This document shows positions 8,494 to 16,729 of a stretch of 64,000 nucleotides of DNA, in pieces. Origin of the DNA: Rufibacter sp. XAAS-G3-1. GTDB lineage: Bacteria > Bacteroidota > Bacteroidia > Cytophagales > Hymenobacteraceae. Numbering within the stretch: the stretch's first letter is position 1; every line of letters starts with the position of its first letter. The notes beneath the pieces were generated by a model. The model saw only the letters and a list, made by a program, of their open reading frames with translations, searched no databases and was not told the DNA's origin. Made by a program: the position numbers and the translations under genes. Location of the stretch: contig NZ_JABFAM010000005.1 of assembly GCF_013623775.1 (NCBI RefSeq), forward strand, positions 62,001-126,000, read 5' to 3'.

Positions 8494-8976
8494 ATGGCAA
8501 GCGCCCTTAAAAACCTCAGTGCCTACAACTCAGATAACCTGCCAGACATCTCTGGTAAGAAATTTGGCTTGGTGGTGGCAGAATGGAACAAAGAAATCAC
8601 CGATACCCTGTGCAAAGGAGCCTATGACACCTTACTCCAGCACGGGGCCAAGCCCGAGAACATTTACCGGAATACCGTGCCGGGCAGCTTTGAGCTCACC
8701 CTGGGCGCCCAGTTCCTGGCCCAGAGCAACGAGATAGACACAGTCATCGCCTTAGGCGTCGTCATCAAAGGCGAGACCAAGCATGATGATTATATCTGCC
8801 ATGCCGTAGCCCAAGGTCTCACCCAAGTGGCGCTCAAGTTCAACAAGCCCGTTATCTTTGGTCTGGTGACCACCAATGATGAGCAGCAAGCCTGGGATAG
8901 AGCCGGCGGCAAGCACGGCAACAAGGGCGTAGAAGCCGCGGCCACCGCCATCCAGATGTTGAACTGGGTAAGCTAA
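8494..8976 (+). CDS. ribH: 6,7-dimethyl-8-ribityllumazine synthase
   Basis: Catalyses the penultimate step of riboflavin synthesis, joining the butanone phosphate and ribityl-amino-uracil precursors. At 160 residues it has the usual length. Diagnostic motifs are PGSFE (63-67), ALGVVIKGETKH (86-97, with catalytic His97), and GLVTTNDEQQAWDRAGG (123-139). The frame stays open from 8404, but the added N-terminus overlaps a palindromic repeat (8415-8452) and is not conserved-looking, so the ATG at 8494 is preferred. No FMN riboswitch is visible upstream. The other rib genes are not in the window. Confidence 0.95.
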   Translation: MASALKNLSAYNSDNLPDISGKKFGLVVAEWNKEITDTLCKGAYDTLLQHGAKPENIYRNTVPGSFELTLGAQFLAQSNEIDTVIALGVVIKGETKHDDYICHAVAQGLTQVALKFNKPVIFGLVTTNDEQQAWDRAGGKHGNKGVEAAATAIQMLNWVS

Positions 8977-8996
8977 GCAAATCAGTTATTCTTTAG

Positions 8997-9040
8997 AACA
9001 GGAAGGCCAGCTAGACAGTAGCTGGCCTTCCTGTTTTCTT
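8997..9040 (+). terminator. Rho-independent terminator after ribH
   Basis: A 17-bp stem centred on GGAAGGCCAGCTA, with its complement separated by a 5-nt loop, followed by a T-rich stretch. Confidence 0.9.
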
Positions 9041-9235
9041 ACAGGGGCAAATGAAGAACAATTGTAAACATGCTCTTACAAAAACAGGAAGATGTAGAAT
9101 TCAGAGCGCCTGTTTAGGATAGAACTAACTTGGTTTAGGAGCAGAAAAGAGGAGAATGTAGAGACTTAAAGCTAATGTGCCATAAATTTTAGCTATCAAT
9201 TTGATACTCTGTTTAGTTTTCCGGAATAATAGCTG
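9041..9235. other. Gene-free leader region
   Basis: No ORF is supported between the ribH terminator and the dksA-like promoter. At 9064-9076 the sequence GTAAACATGCTCT is identical to a terminal repeat of the MITE-like element at 59610-59773, so this may be the remnant of a decayed copy. Confidence 0.4.
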
Positions 9236-9243
9236 TATTTTTG
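9212..9243 (+). promoter_or_regulatory. Bacteroidota-type promoter for the DksA-like gene
   Basis: TATTTTTG (9236-9243) fits the TAnnTTTG -7 element. TTTA at 9212-9215 sits 20 nt upstream as a near-match to the -33 TTTG. The leader would be about 140 nt. Confidence 0.45.
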
Positions 9244-9392
9244 CGCAAAAATTAAGCAGCCGGAACTTTTAAAAATCAGAGGATTATATAAATTCGGTGT
9301 ATTTCTAAACTGAGTAAATCTGCTGGAATAATGGACTGTCTGCTCTTGCATACTAACAAACTATAGCTTAACCGTTACGAACCCCTAAAGCC

Positions 9393-9776
9393 ATGAGTGA
9401 AGAAAAACAGCGGTATTCCCAAGAGGAATTGAACGAATTTCAGGAAATCATCATTGAGAAACTAACAAACGCTCGCAGAGAGGTGACTTTTATTAAGGAA
9501 ACCTTGAGCCGCCGGAACGATGCAGGAACTGATAATACCGCCTCTACTTCTAAAGTATTGGAAGATGGGGCAGATACGCAGGAAAAAGAAAGCTTGAACC
9601 AGTTGGCGTCCCGGCAGTTGAAGTTTATCCAGCAGTTAGAGAATGCCCTCATCCGTATCAAAAACGGAAGCTACGGCGTTTGTATCAAATCTGGTAAACT
9701 GATCCCGAAGGAGCGTTTAAAGGCCGTGCCGCACACGCAGCACACCATTGAGGCCAAGATGAACCGCAACGACTAA
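9393..9776 (+). CDS. TraR/DksA family protein with a degenerate zinc finger
   Basis: A 127-residue DksA-like protein: an N-terminal coiled-coil of two long helices (about 10-45 and 65-90) and a C-terminal globular part, GSYGVCIKSGKLIPKERLKAVPH. DksA binds the RNA polymerase secondary channel and tunes transcription, often with ppGpp. Only one Cys (97) remains where the family's C4 zinc site would be. Bacteroidota homologues often keep the fold with fewer cysteines, so zinc binding is unlikely. The long leader and solitary promoter suggest its own regulation. ScpB starts 15 nt downstream and may be co-transcribed. Confidence 0.87.
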   Translation: MSEEKQRYSQEELNEFQEIIIEKLTNARREVTFIKETLSRRNDAGTDNTASTSKVLEDGADTQEKESLNQLASRQLKFIQQLENALIRIKNGSYGVCIKSGKLIPKERLKAVPHTQHTIEAKMNRND

Positions 9777-9791
9777 CCAACCGCACCTAAT

Positions 9792-10355
9792 TTGAATCTA
9801 TTACTGAACCATCTTCAGGCGCTCATATTTTGCGCCACCTCGCCCGTGTCTATTGAAGATTTGCAGAAATGCCTTTCTGAAGCACTGGTGACCGAGGTGA
9901 GCGTGAGTGATGTATTGGAGGGAATTGAGCAACTCAATGCTCAATTCTCTACCGATGCCTTTGCCTTTCAGATTTACGCCATTGGCGGCGGGTATCAGTA
10001 TTTAACCAAACCGGCTTATCAAGATTCGGTTAGTATCTTGCTCAAGCATAAGTCTAAGAAGAAGCTTTCGGCTTCAGCCTTGGAGACCTTGGCCATCATT
10101 GCCTACAAACAACCTATTACCCGCTCCCAGATAGAGCAGATCAGAGGCGTGAGCTGTGACTACGCCATTCAGCGTCTGCTGGAGAAAGGCCTTTTGGAAA
10201 TCAAAGGCAAAGCCAACACCATCGGCCGTCCGGTTCTTTTTGGCACCAGCCAGAAGTTCATGGAGCATTTCGGCATTAACCACCTCAAAGACCTTCCGCA
10301 ACTCAGAGATTTGGCCCCGGAAGAGAACACCATCGGTGAAACCGCCGACCTGTAA
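9792..10355 (+). CDS. scpB: Segregation and condensation protein B
   Basis: Kleisin-associated winged-helix protein that works with ScpA and SMC in chromosome compaction. The two winged-helix domains are visible, with the conserved stretch SASALETLAIIAYKQPITRS, then IRGVSCDYAIQRLLEKGLL and GRPVLFGTS. The 187-residue length is usual. The apparent start is TTG at 9792 (NLLLNHLQALIFCATSPVS), since no ATG in frame gives a complete N-terminus. It sits 15 nt after the DksA-like gene; scpA is not in this window. Confidence 0.93.
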   Translation: MNLLLNHLQALIFCATSPVSIEDLQKCLSEALVTEVSVSDVLEGIEQLNAQFSTDAFAFQIYAIGGGYQYLTKPAYQDSVSILLKHKSKKKLSASALETLAIIAYKQPITRSQIEQIRGVSCDYAIQRLLEKGLLEIKGKANTIGRPVLFGTSQKFMEHFGINHLKDLPQLRDLAPEENTIGETADL

Positions 10356-10408
10356 TTTAGAATCACATCCTTTTATACAGTAGCGATACTGCAGTTTTTC
10401 ACAACAAC

Positions 10409-12238
10409 ATGGCAAGAAACGAAGACACGCCCCAAGAAGGCAACGACCGCGCACGGGATAATTCTCGCGGCGGCGAAAGAAAAGTATTTGGCAGAGGCAC
10501 CCGCTTTGACCGCCCGGCTCCCGGCGACCGCGAAGGTGGCTTCCGCAACCGAGACAGAAATTCAGACAATTCAGATAGACCAGCCGGTGACCGCGCCCGT
10601 TCAGAAAGACCGCGCCGCGAAGATGACCGTGACGGAGATGTAAACACCAACCGCGAAAACAGAGAACGCGCGCCCAGAAGAGAAAACGACCGCCGTCCCG
10701 GCGATTTCCGTCCGGCAAGCGGCTTTGAAAGACCAGACAGAGGCAACGACCGTCGGGACGACAGACCGCGCGGGGATAATGACCGTTCAGACCGTAGACC
10801 AGCCAGAGAAGGCGGGTTCAACCGTTCTGAAGGCAAAGACACCCGCAGCGGTGGTTCTTTCCAAGACCGCCGGGAAGGCAACAGAGGCCCGGCCCGGGGC
10901 GGGGAGGAACGTGGCGGCGAACGTCGTTCTTTCAATAACCGTGATGACCGGGGCGGGGAGCGCCGTGGTGCAGACCGTCCGTCTTTTGGCGCTGGCAGAG
11001 ATGACAGCCGCCCAGCCCGTGGCGGTGACCGCCGGGAAGGAGGTTTCTCTTCTGACCGCAACGAACGCGGTAGTTTCAACCGCGGCGGCGATGACCGCAG
11101 AGAAAGAAGCGGAGACAGAGAAGGCAGCGGCTTCAACCGGGGCGGTGACCGCCGTGATGATAGAAGCGCTGACCGTCCTACAGATAGACGCAATGACGCT
11201 CCCCGCGAAAACCGGCCGTTTTCCGGAAATCGGGACGAAAACCGTTCTGAGCGTCCGGCCCGCCGAGAAGGTGACCGACCATTTGACCGCAACGCTCCCC
11301 GTGAAAACCGGGGCCGCGATGACCGTTCTTCGTCTTTCCAGAAACGGGATGACCGTCCGGAGCGCAGTAACAGCCGTCCAGACCGCCATGACCGTGCTGG
11401 CAGAGACCAAAACAGAGGTTCAAAAGAGGGCCGTTTTGGCCAAAACAATGAAGAAACGCAAGAAGCGCCTTTCTACAACCTGAAACGCTACGAAGAGCGC
11501 CGGAAGAAAAGAGATGACTCCTACGGAAACGAAGACCTGCGCCTGAACCGCTACATCGCTAACGCCGGTATCTGTTCTCGCCGTGAGGCCGACGAACTCA
11601 TCGCCGCAGGCGAAATCAAGGTAAACGGAGAGGTGGTAACGGAGATGGGCTATAAAGTAGCGCCCACTGATACCGTGCAATACGGCCGCAAAACCCTGAG
11701 CCGCGAGAAAACGGTGTACGTGCTCCTGAACAAACCAAAAGATTTCCTGACCACTACTGATGATCCTGAGGGCCGTAAAACCGTGATGGATCTGATAAAG
11801 AATGCCTCCAAAGAGCGTATGTTCCCGGTAGGCCGTCTGGACAGAAACACCACCGGTTTGCTGCTTTTCACCAATGACGGGGAACTGGCCCAGAAGCTGA
11901 CGCACCCTTCCAACAAGATCTCCAAGATCTACCAGGTGGAGCTGGACAAGCCCATTACCCAGGAAGATGTGAAGAAGATCCAGGAAGGCATTGAGCTGGA
12001 AGACGGCAAAGCCGAAGTAGATGACGTGGCTTTGTTAGGAGGCAGCAACAAATTCTTAGGCTTAGAAATCCATATTGGCCGGAACCGCATCGTGCGCCGC
12101 ATCTTTGAACACCTGGGCTATGACGTAGTAACGCTAGACCGCGTGCAATATGCAGGCTTGACCAAGAAAGACCTGCCAAGAGGCAACTGGCGCTTCCTGT
12201 CAGAAAAAGAAGTAGTTCGGCTGAAATACTTTATGTAA
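10409..12238 (+). CDS. rluB: 23S rRNA pseudouridine synthase with long Arg/Asp/Gly-rich N-terminus
   Basis: The C-terminal ~240 residues (about 370-609) are a RsuA/RluB-type enzyme that isomerises a uridine of 23S rRNA: S4 RNA-binding domain LRLNRYIANAGICSRREADE, then the catalytic motif GRLDRNTTGLLLFTNDG with the catalytic Asp. The first ~350 residues are low complexity, dominated by Arg, Asp, Gly, Asn and Ser (GGDRRE, DDRPERS-like units) and almost free of hydrophobics. They form a disordered, RGG-like tail much longer than the family core. The open frame continues through both parts, so this is one protein. The tail probably binds RNA, which is inference. The repetitive DNA creates long antisense open frames that I regard as shadows. 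Confidence 0.93.
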   Translation: MARNEDTPQEGNDRARDNSRGGERKVFGRGTRFDRPAPGDREGGFRNRDRNSDNSDRPAGDRARSERPRREDDRDGDVNTNRENRERAPRRENDRRPGDFRPASGFERPDRGNDRRDDRPRGDNDRSDRRPAREGGFNRSEGKDTRSGGSFQDRREGNRGPARGGEERGGERRSFNNRDDRGGERRGADRPSFGAGRDDSRPARGGDRREGGFSSDRNERGSFNRGGDDRRERSGDREGSGFNRGGDRRDDRSADRPTDRRNDAPRENRPFSGNRDENRSERPARREGDRPFDRNAPRENRGRDDRSSSFQKRDDRPERSNSRPDRHDRAGRDQNRGSKEGRFGQNNEETQEAPFYNLKRYEERRKKRDDSYGNEDLRLNRYIANAGICSRREADELIAAGEIKVNGEVVTEMGYKVAPTDTVQYGRKTLSREKTVYVLLNKPKDFLTTTDDPEGRKTVMDLIKNASKERMFPVGRLDRNTTGLLLFTNDGELAQKLTHPSNKISKIYQVELDKPITQEDVKKIQEGIELEDGKAEVDDVALLGGSNKFLGLEIHIGRNRIVRRIFEHLGYDVVTLDRVQYAGLTKKDLPRGNWRFLSEKEVVRLKYFM

Positions 12239-12256
12239 TCTGTCATCGTTCCTAGA

Positions 12257-12973
12257 ATGCTGAATCTGGCAATAGACCGGGGGAACACCCGCATCAAGGC
12301 CGGTCTTTTCCAAGACGGGCTTTTGGTGCAACAATATACCTGCCCAGACTTTCCCGCCTTAGGGAAAGAACTGGCGGGAATTTCCCTGCAAAACGCCATT
12401 ATGTCTTCGGTGAGTCAGGAATCCGCAGCGTTGGTGCAGCATATTCCGGTGACGGGGCACCGGGTTTTGTTCCATGCCCAGACCCCGGTGCCGGTGCACA
12501 ACCACTATGGAACACCTCACACGTTGGGCGTAGATAGGTTAGCGGCCGCAGTAGGGGCACAGTACCTGTTCAAAGGGCAGCACTGCCTGATTATGGACGC
12601 GGGCACCTGCATTACCTATGACCTGCTAGACGCTGATGGTACCTTCCAAGGGGGAAGCATTTCGCCGGGCATTACCATGCGGTACCAGGCGGTGCATACC
12701 TTCACCGGCAAGCTGCCGCAATTGGAAGGTTATGAGCTACCACCCAGGCCAGGCAAAACCACCGCTGAGGCTATAAAAGGAGGAATTCTTTACGGCGCGG
12801 TGGCCGAGGCAGAAAGCATGATCCAACATTATGAGCGTCAATACAAACCACTAACGGTTATTCTGTGCGGCGGCGACGCCCCGTTTTTTGAAAGTACAGT
12901 AAAAGCACGCATCTTTGTCATTCCCGAATTGGTTTTAATCGGGTTAAACCGAATACTTGAGTATAATGTATAA
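12257..12973 (+). CDS. coaX: Type III pantothenate kinase
   Basis: Phosphorylates pantothenate in the first step of CoA synthesis and, unlike CoaA, needs a monovalent cation and resists feedback by CoA. The ASKHA-fold signatures are present: AIDRGNTRIKAG (5-16), TLGVDR (89-94) and DAGTCIT (114-120). The 238-residue length is typical. It starts 18 nt after rluB and overlaps the next gene by 8 nt, indicating translational coupling. The window also carries panC and panD, the enzymes that make pantothenate. Confidence 0.95.
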   Translation: MLNLAIDRGNTRIKAGLFQDGLLVQQYTCPDFPALGKELAGISLQNAIMSSVSQESAALVQHIPVTGHRVLFHAQTPVPVHNHYGTPHTLGVDRLAAAVGAQYLFKGQHCLIMDAGTCITYDLLDADGTFQGGSISPGITMRYQAVHTFTGKLPQLEGYELPPRPGKTTAEAIKGGILYGAVAEAESMIQHYERQYKPLTVILCGGDAPFFESTVKARIFVIPELVLIGLNRILEYNV

Positions 12974-14306
12974 GCCTTTCCGCGCTCTGTTATTGATCTC
13001 TGGCCTAGCAATTGGGTCACAACACCTACAGGCGCAACAGCTCTCCAACTCCCCTTATTCCCGCTTTGGCGTGGGCGATATGGTGCACGGCTCCACTTCC
13101 ATCCGGAGTGCCGGCATGGGGCAGGTAGGGGTAGCCACCGGTAGTGCTGGTCTCATCAATGACCAGAACCCGGCCTTGCTGTACTACAACAGCTCCGTCA
13201 CGTTTGAAGCCGCTGTGGCTTCTGAACTGAAACGGTTATCTGATAAAAACACCTCGCAGGTAGACGGTACCGCCAATCTGGGGTACTTGGGCCTTTCTTT
13301 GCCCATCTCCCGTAGGTGGACTACTTCTATTGGGTTACGGCCCTATAGCCGGGTAAACTTCTCTACCATCTCCAGTGCCCCGGTGGCCGGAGCCGAAGCC
13401 ACGGTTACTTCTTACAATGAGTACACCGGCAGCGGCGGTCTAAACGAAGTGTACTTTGCGCACGGCATCAGAATCGCCAACGGCTTAACTGCGGGCGTGT
13501 CTGGGTCTTACCTGTTCGGGACTATTGACCGGCAGGAATCCACCATTCTGGTAGACAGCCAGGATTCTACCAGTGCGCTGCAAAAGACCTTGATTCACAC
13601 CACCTCCAGGTATTCTGGCCTTGCGTTCAAAGGAGGGCTGCATTACCGGAGAAAAATAAGTGACAAAGCCAGCTTGGCCATAGGAGGAACCTACACCGGC
13701 AAAGCCAACATAGAAACCGACCGGCAGACCGCGCAGGAACGCCGGTATCTGGATGAGTCGGTTATCTCCAGCCTGGTGACGGACAGCCTGGAAGGCTATA
13801 CCACGGTGCCGCAGATGTTACAGCTAGGCTTGGCGTATGACAACAACAAGAACTGGTCTGTAGGGGCAGATTATACCCGCGTGACAGGATCAAACTACAG
13901 AGGCTTCAGCTTAAACAAGGAGGCAGGCCGCCAGGAATTAGGCGACGGCTACAGAATTGGCGTAGGAACGGAAATCACGCCAGATGCCGGTTCTGTGAGT
14001 TCTTACCTGCAAAGAGTAACCTACCGTTTTGGCGGCTACTATGGTAATTCACAGATCAACGCCATCTCAAGAGGAAACACTGTTGCCAGCCCGCATGACC
14101 TGCAGGACATGGCCCTTACCTTCGGCTTCTCCCTTCCGTTGGGAAGAGGCGTACGGCCGCCAGATTATACCCAGGCTTTGCTGAACACCAGTTTTACGGT
14201 AGGCCAGTTAGAAGCCAAGAACACCGGACTGAAAGAACAGTACTTGCGGGTAAACATAGGCGTGACCTTCAACAACAGATGGTTTGTGAAACGGAAGTTT
14301 GATTAG
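12966..14306 (+). CDS. Outer-membrane beta-barrel protein (PorV/OmpP1-like)
   Basis: A 446-residue secreted protein with a signal peptide ending near LQAQQ, then repeated amphipathic strands with Gly/Tyr/Ser alternation. NSPYSRFGVGDM and AGLINDQNPALLYYNSS resemble the start of FadL/PorV-type barrels. I chose ATG 12966, which overlaps the coaX stop by 8 nt, over the TTG at 12957. The position directly upstream of lptC and the foldase genes suggests an outer-membrane assembly cluster. Whether it is a channel or a secretion partner is unknown. Its stop codon merges into a MITE-like repeat. Confidence 0.85.
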   Translation: MYKPFRALLLISGLAIGSQHLQAQQLSNSPYSRFGVGDMVHGSTSIRSAGMGQVGVATGSAGLINDQNPALLYYNSSVTFEAAVASELKRLSDKNTSQVDGTANLGYLGLSLPISRRWTTSIGLRPYSRVNFSTISSAPVAGAEATVTSYNEYTGSGGLNEVYFAHGIRIANGLTAGVSGSYLFGTIDRQESTILVDSQDSTSALQKTLIHTTSRYSGLAFKGGLHYRRKISDKASLAIGGTYTGKANIETDRQTAQERRYLDESVISSLVTDSLEGYTTVPQMLQLGLAYDNNKNWSVGADYTRVTGSNYRGFSLNKEAGRQELGDGYRIGVGTEITPDAGSVSSYLQRVTYRFGGYYGNSQINAISRGNTVASPHDLQDMALTFGFSLPLGRGVRPPDYTQALLNTSFTVGQLEAKNTGLKEQYLRVNIGVTFNNRWFVKRKFD

Positions 14307-14413
14307 AGCATGTTTAAATTTTGGTTTCGTAAGCAAAAACGGCAAGCGTGAGGTTCTGCGAAAACGGTTCTTGCAATGGCCGTTTGCCGCACGAAAGACC
14401 AAGTTTAAACATC
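14305..14413 (+). repeat. MITE-like element, module B, copy 1
   Basis: About 109 bp. The left end AGAGCATGTTTAAATTTTGG pairs imperfectly with the right end CCAAGTTTAAACAT. Internal AAACGGC and GCCGTTTG arms give a second stem. The left end overlaps the stop codon of the barrel gene. Module H follows within 2 nt. Confidence 0.7.
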
Positions 14414-14414
14414 C

Positions 14415-14536
14415 GAACCTGTTTAGAATGTTTCATTAACTGGCATTTAAAGAAATTCCTTTGGTGCAAGCGTCCACTTATGACATCGTTTTTAGCCTGC
14501 TTTTATGAAAACAGGCATAAAACTCTAAACAGCTTC
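14415..14536 (+). repeat. MITE-like element, module H, copy 1
   Basis: About 122 bp between GAACCTGTTTAGAATGTTT and AAACTCTAAACAGCTTC. It contains one copy of the ~38-bp palindrome (14487-14523). The same B-then-H order recurs at 40493-40798. Confidence 0.65.
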
Positions 14537-14645
14537 ATCCCTTAGCACTCAAGTTCACGTTACACTCCAGACAAAAGAAAGACAGATACCAGGCCCCTCA
14601 ATCTACTGCTGATTTTTGGGTCTGGTATCTGAACCGTTTAAAGGA

Positions 14646-15212
14646 ATGAGTACTTTGATTCAAATTCTGTTGAAAACATACGGGGGCACCAGAGCTTCTC
14701 TCTTAGCAGCGTTGCTCCTGAGCGCGTTCAGCTGGAGTTGCCAGCAGGGAGAAGAGACCATCAAACCCATTGAGTACAACGGCCCTTCCTCAGAAACCTA
14801 CAACCAGGTAACCATTTACAGCGACTCAGCTAAAATGAAGCTGAAGTTGAGCGCCCCGGTAGAACAACAGCTACAGAACGGAGACATCATCTATCCCAAA
14901 GGCATGTACATCACCTTTTACGAGGAAGAAACGCCTACTACCATCATTACCGCCAAATACGGTCGGTATGACAAAGCCAAAGACCAATACTTTGCCCGCA
15001 ATGATGTGGTGGTAAAGAACATTGTAAAAAAAGAACAGCTAAACACCGAGGAACTATTCTGGGAGCGTCAAAAGCAAAGCATCTTCACAGACAAGTTTGT
15101 ACGTATCACCAGTGTAGATGAAGTAGTGACCGGGGTAGGCCTTACCGCCAAACAAGACTTCTCTGACTATACCTTAAAACAATTCTCCGGCTCTTTTGTG
15201 TTGAAACAATGA
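14646..15212 (+). CDS. lptC: LPS export periplasmic lipoprotein LptC
   Basis: Part of the LptBFGC machine that extracts lipopolysaccharide from the inner membrane. The N-terminus carries a lipobox-like FSWSC near residue 33. The rest shows the LptC/OstA beta-jellyroll pattern: KLKLSAPVEQQLQNGDIIYPKGMYITFY, TIITAKYGRYDKAKDQYFARNDVVVKN, LNTEELFWERQKQSIFTDKFVRIT. The start at 14646 is preferred to 14616 because it gives a normal signal sequence. The lptB ATPase is separate, at 28348-29079. A 52-residue membrane protein overlaps its stop by 4 nt. Confidence 0.9.
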   Translation: MSTLIQILLKTYGGTRASLLAALLLSAFSWSCQQGEETIKPIEYNGPSSETYNQVTIYSDSAKMKLKLSAPVEQQLQNGDIIYPKGMYITFYEEETPTTIITAKYGRYDKAKDQYFARNDVVVKNIVKKEQLNTEELFWERQKQSIFTDKFVRITSVDEVVTGVGLTAKQDFSDYTLKQFSGSFVLKQ

Positions 15213-15367
15213 ACTTAAAGCAAACCATATACATGGCGCTGGCCGTCGCTTTCCTGGTGATTGGCGTGCATCAATCCATGGTGAATGGGGTGGTGGAAAG
15301 TTATTGGATCATTATGTTATCTATTATCTTTCTCATGCTTTTCCGTATGAACAAGGCAAAACCCTGA
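15209..15367 (+). CDS. Small two-span membrane protein
   Basis: A 52-residue ORF whose ATG overlaps the lptC stop (ATGA), the classic sign of translational coupling. It has two hydrophobic segments, about 7-22 and 31-46, joined by a short loop, and a basic C-terminus (RMNKAKP). It ends 13 nt before the GldE-like gene, so the whole lptC to ppiD stretch looks like one transcription unit. I do not recognise the family. Co-translation suggests it works with LptC or the CBS-domain protein, but this is inference. Confidence 0.72.
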   Translation: MNLKQTIYMALAVAFLVIGVHQSMVNGVVESYWIIMLSIIFLMLFRMNKAKP

Positions 15368-15380
15368 TTTTCCCTGCTTC

Positions 15381-16646
15381 ATGGACTCTGACAATTCGTA
15401 CATAGCTGCCGCGGCAGGACTTCTGCTGTTAGTGCTCTTCAGCGTGGCAGAGATAGCCATGCGGCAGATAGGGCGGGCTTACATCCGGTTACAGGTCACG
15501 GAGAACCCCAACTCCCTGCTGGGCTTTCTCCTGTGCCGCGAAAAAAGGACAATGCTCACCATCCAGTTAGGGCTGGGGCTGGGCTTGTTACTGCTGGGGC
15601 TTGGTTTGTTTGGGGGTTTTTCGGCTGTTTTTCAAAAATACCTCCCAAACCAGGTGGCCCTTGGGTTGGCAGGCCTCGCTACGGTAGTGGCCACATGGCT
15701 GCTGTTTCTGCTGTTGGGAATACTGGCAAGCCTGATTTCTCCGGCCCGTCTGCTCAAGGGCGTGGCCCCGTTCATCGCCTTTTCCTTTGTGCTGTTCTAC
15801 CCCGTCACGTTGCTCATAAACGCCGTTTTAAGCCTGTTTTCTGAAAAAGACGGCGAAAATGACGCCGAAGTGTTGGCCAACGCGCTGGCGTATCAGCCTT
15901 TCGCCGTAAGGCTGCATACCCCCGATGAGATAGTGCTGGCGCCTTCCAGTGAGGTAGACAGCAAGATTTTCAACAAAGCCCTGGAGTTCAAGAATGTGAA
16001 GGTGCGGGAGTGCATGGTGCCGCGCACCGAGATTGACGCCATAGAACTGGAAGACGGGGTAGAGGCGCTTCGGCAGGCGTTTATTGAGACCGGCCATTCC
16101 AAAATCCTCATCTACCAAGACTCCCTGGATCATATCTTAGGGTACTGCCATCAGTTCTCGCTCTTCAGCAACCCCGCCACCGTTGAGGAAATCCTGACGC
16201 CCATGGAGGCCGTGCCCGAAAACCTGCTGGCCCGCGAGCTCTTTGTGAAATTCATTACCGAGCACCGCAGCATTGTGCTGGTGCTGGACGAGTTTGGCGG
16301 TACCTCAGGCATTGTGACCCTGGAAGACGTGATGGAAGAGATTCTGGGCGATATCAACGATGAGTACGATGAGGAAGATTTGCTGGAGCAAGCCCTGCCC
16401 GAACCAAACTCCTACCTCTTCAGTGCCCGCCAGGAAATTGATTACCTCAACGACAAATACAATCTCCACCTCCCCGAAGGCGACTATGAAACTTTAGGCG
16501 GCTTTATCTTGTCTGTACTGGAGGAAATACCCTCAGCGGGCGACGTAGTAGTGGTTCCGCCGTTTGAGATACGCATCCTTTCCATGGACGAGCACCGCAT
16601 CAATACGGTACATCTTACCGTAAGGTTAGCCTCCCCAGAAGAATAA
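15381..16646 (+). CDS. CNNM/CorC-type CBS-domain membrane protein (GldE-like)
   Basis: A 421-residue HlyC/CorC family protein. N-terminal hydrophobic DUF21-type region with four spans (about 5-25, 60-80, 90-115, 125-145), then two CBS domains (roughly 195-310, with VRECMVPRTEIDAIE and LDEFGGTSGIVTLEDVMEEILGDI), then a CorC/HlyC transporter-associated domain at ~335-415. Related proteins include divalent-cation transport factors and gliding-motility GldE. The window shows no gld genes, so motility is not implied. The linker at codons around 15821-15860 matches the local palindromic repeat. Confidence 0.88.
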   Translation: MDSDNSYIAAAAGLLLLVLFSVAEIAMRQIGRAYIRLQVTENPNSLLGFLLCREKRTMLTIQLGLGLGLLLLGLGLFGGFSAVFQKYLPNQVALGLAGLATVVATWLLFLLLGILASLISPARLLKGVAPFIAFSFVLFYPVTLLINAVLSLFSEKDGENDAEVLANALAYQPFAVRLHTPDEIVLAPSSEVDSKIFNKALEFKNVKVRECMVPRTEIDAIELEDGVEALRQAFIETGHSKILIYQDSLDHILGYCHQFSLFSNPATVEEILTPMEAVPENLLARELFVKFITEHRSIVLVLDEFGGTSGIVTLEDVMEEILGDINDEYDEEDLLEQALPEPNSYLFSARQEIDYLNDKYNLHLPEGDYETLGGFILSVLEEIPSAGDVVVVPPFEIRILSMDEHRINTVHLTVRLASPEE

Positions 16647-16729
16647 CCTGCGTTATAGACACTTATATTTTGATTTTATCACATATTGCGATTATTTTGC
16701 ATAACGCTTAAAATACGTTTACTACTTAC

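Noticed and set aside
10399-11448. Long minus-strand frame (349 residues) opposite the rluB tail
   Set aside because: It is a mirror of the Arg/Asp-rich repeats and reads as Ser/Arg/Pro low complexity with no fold. The sense frame leads into a complete enzyme.
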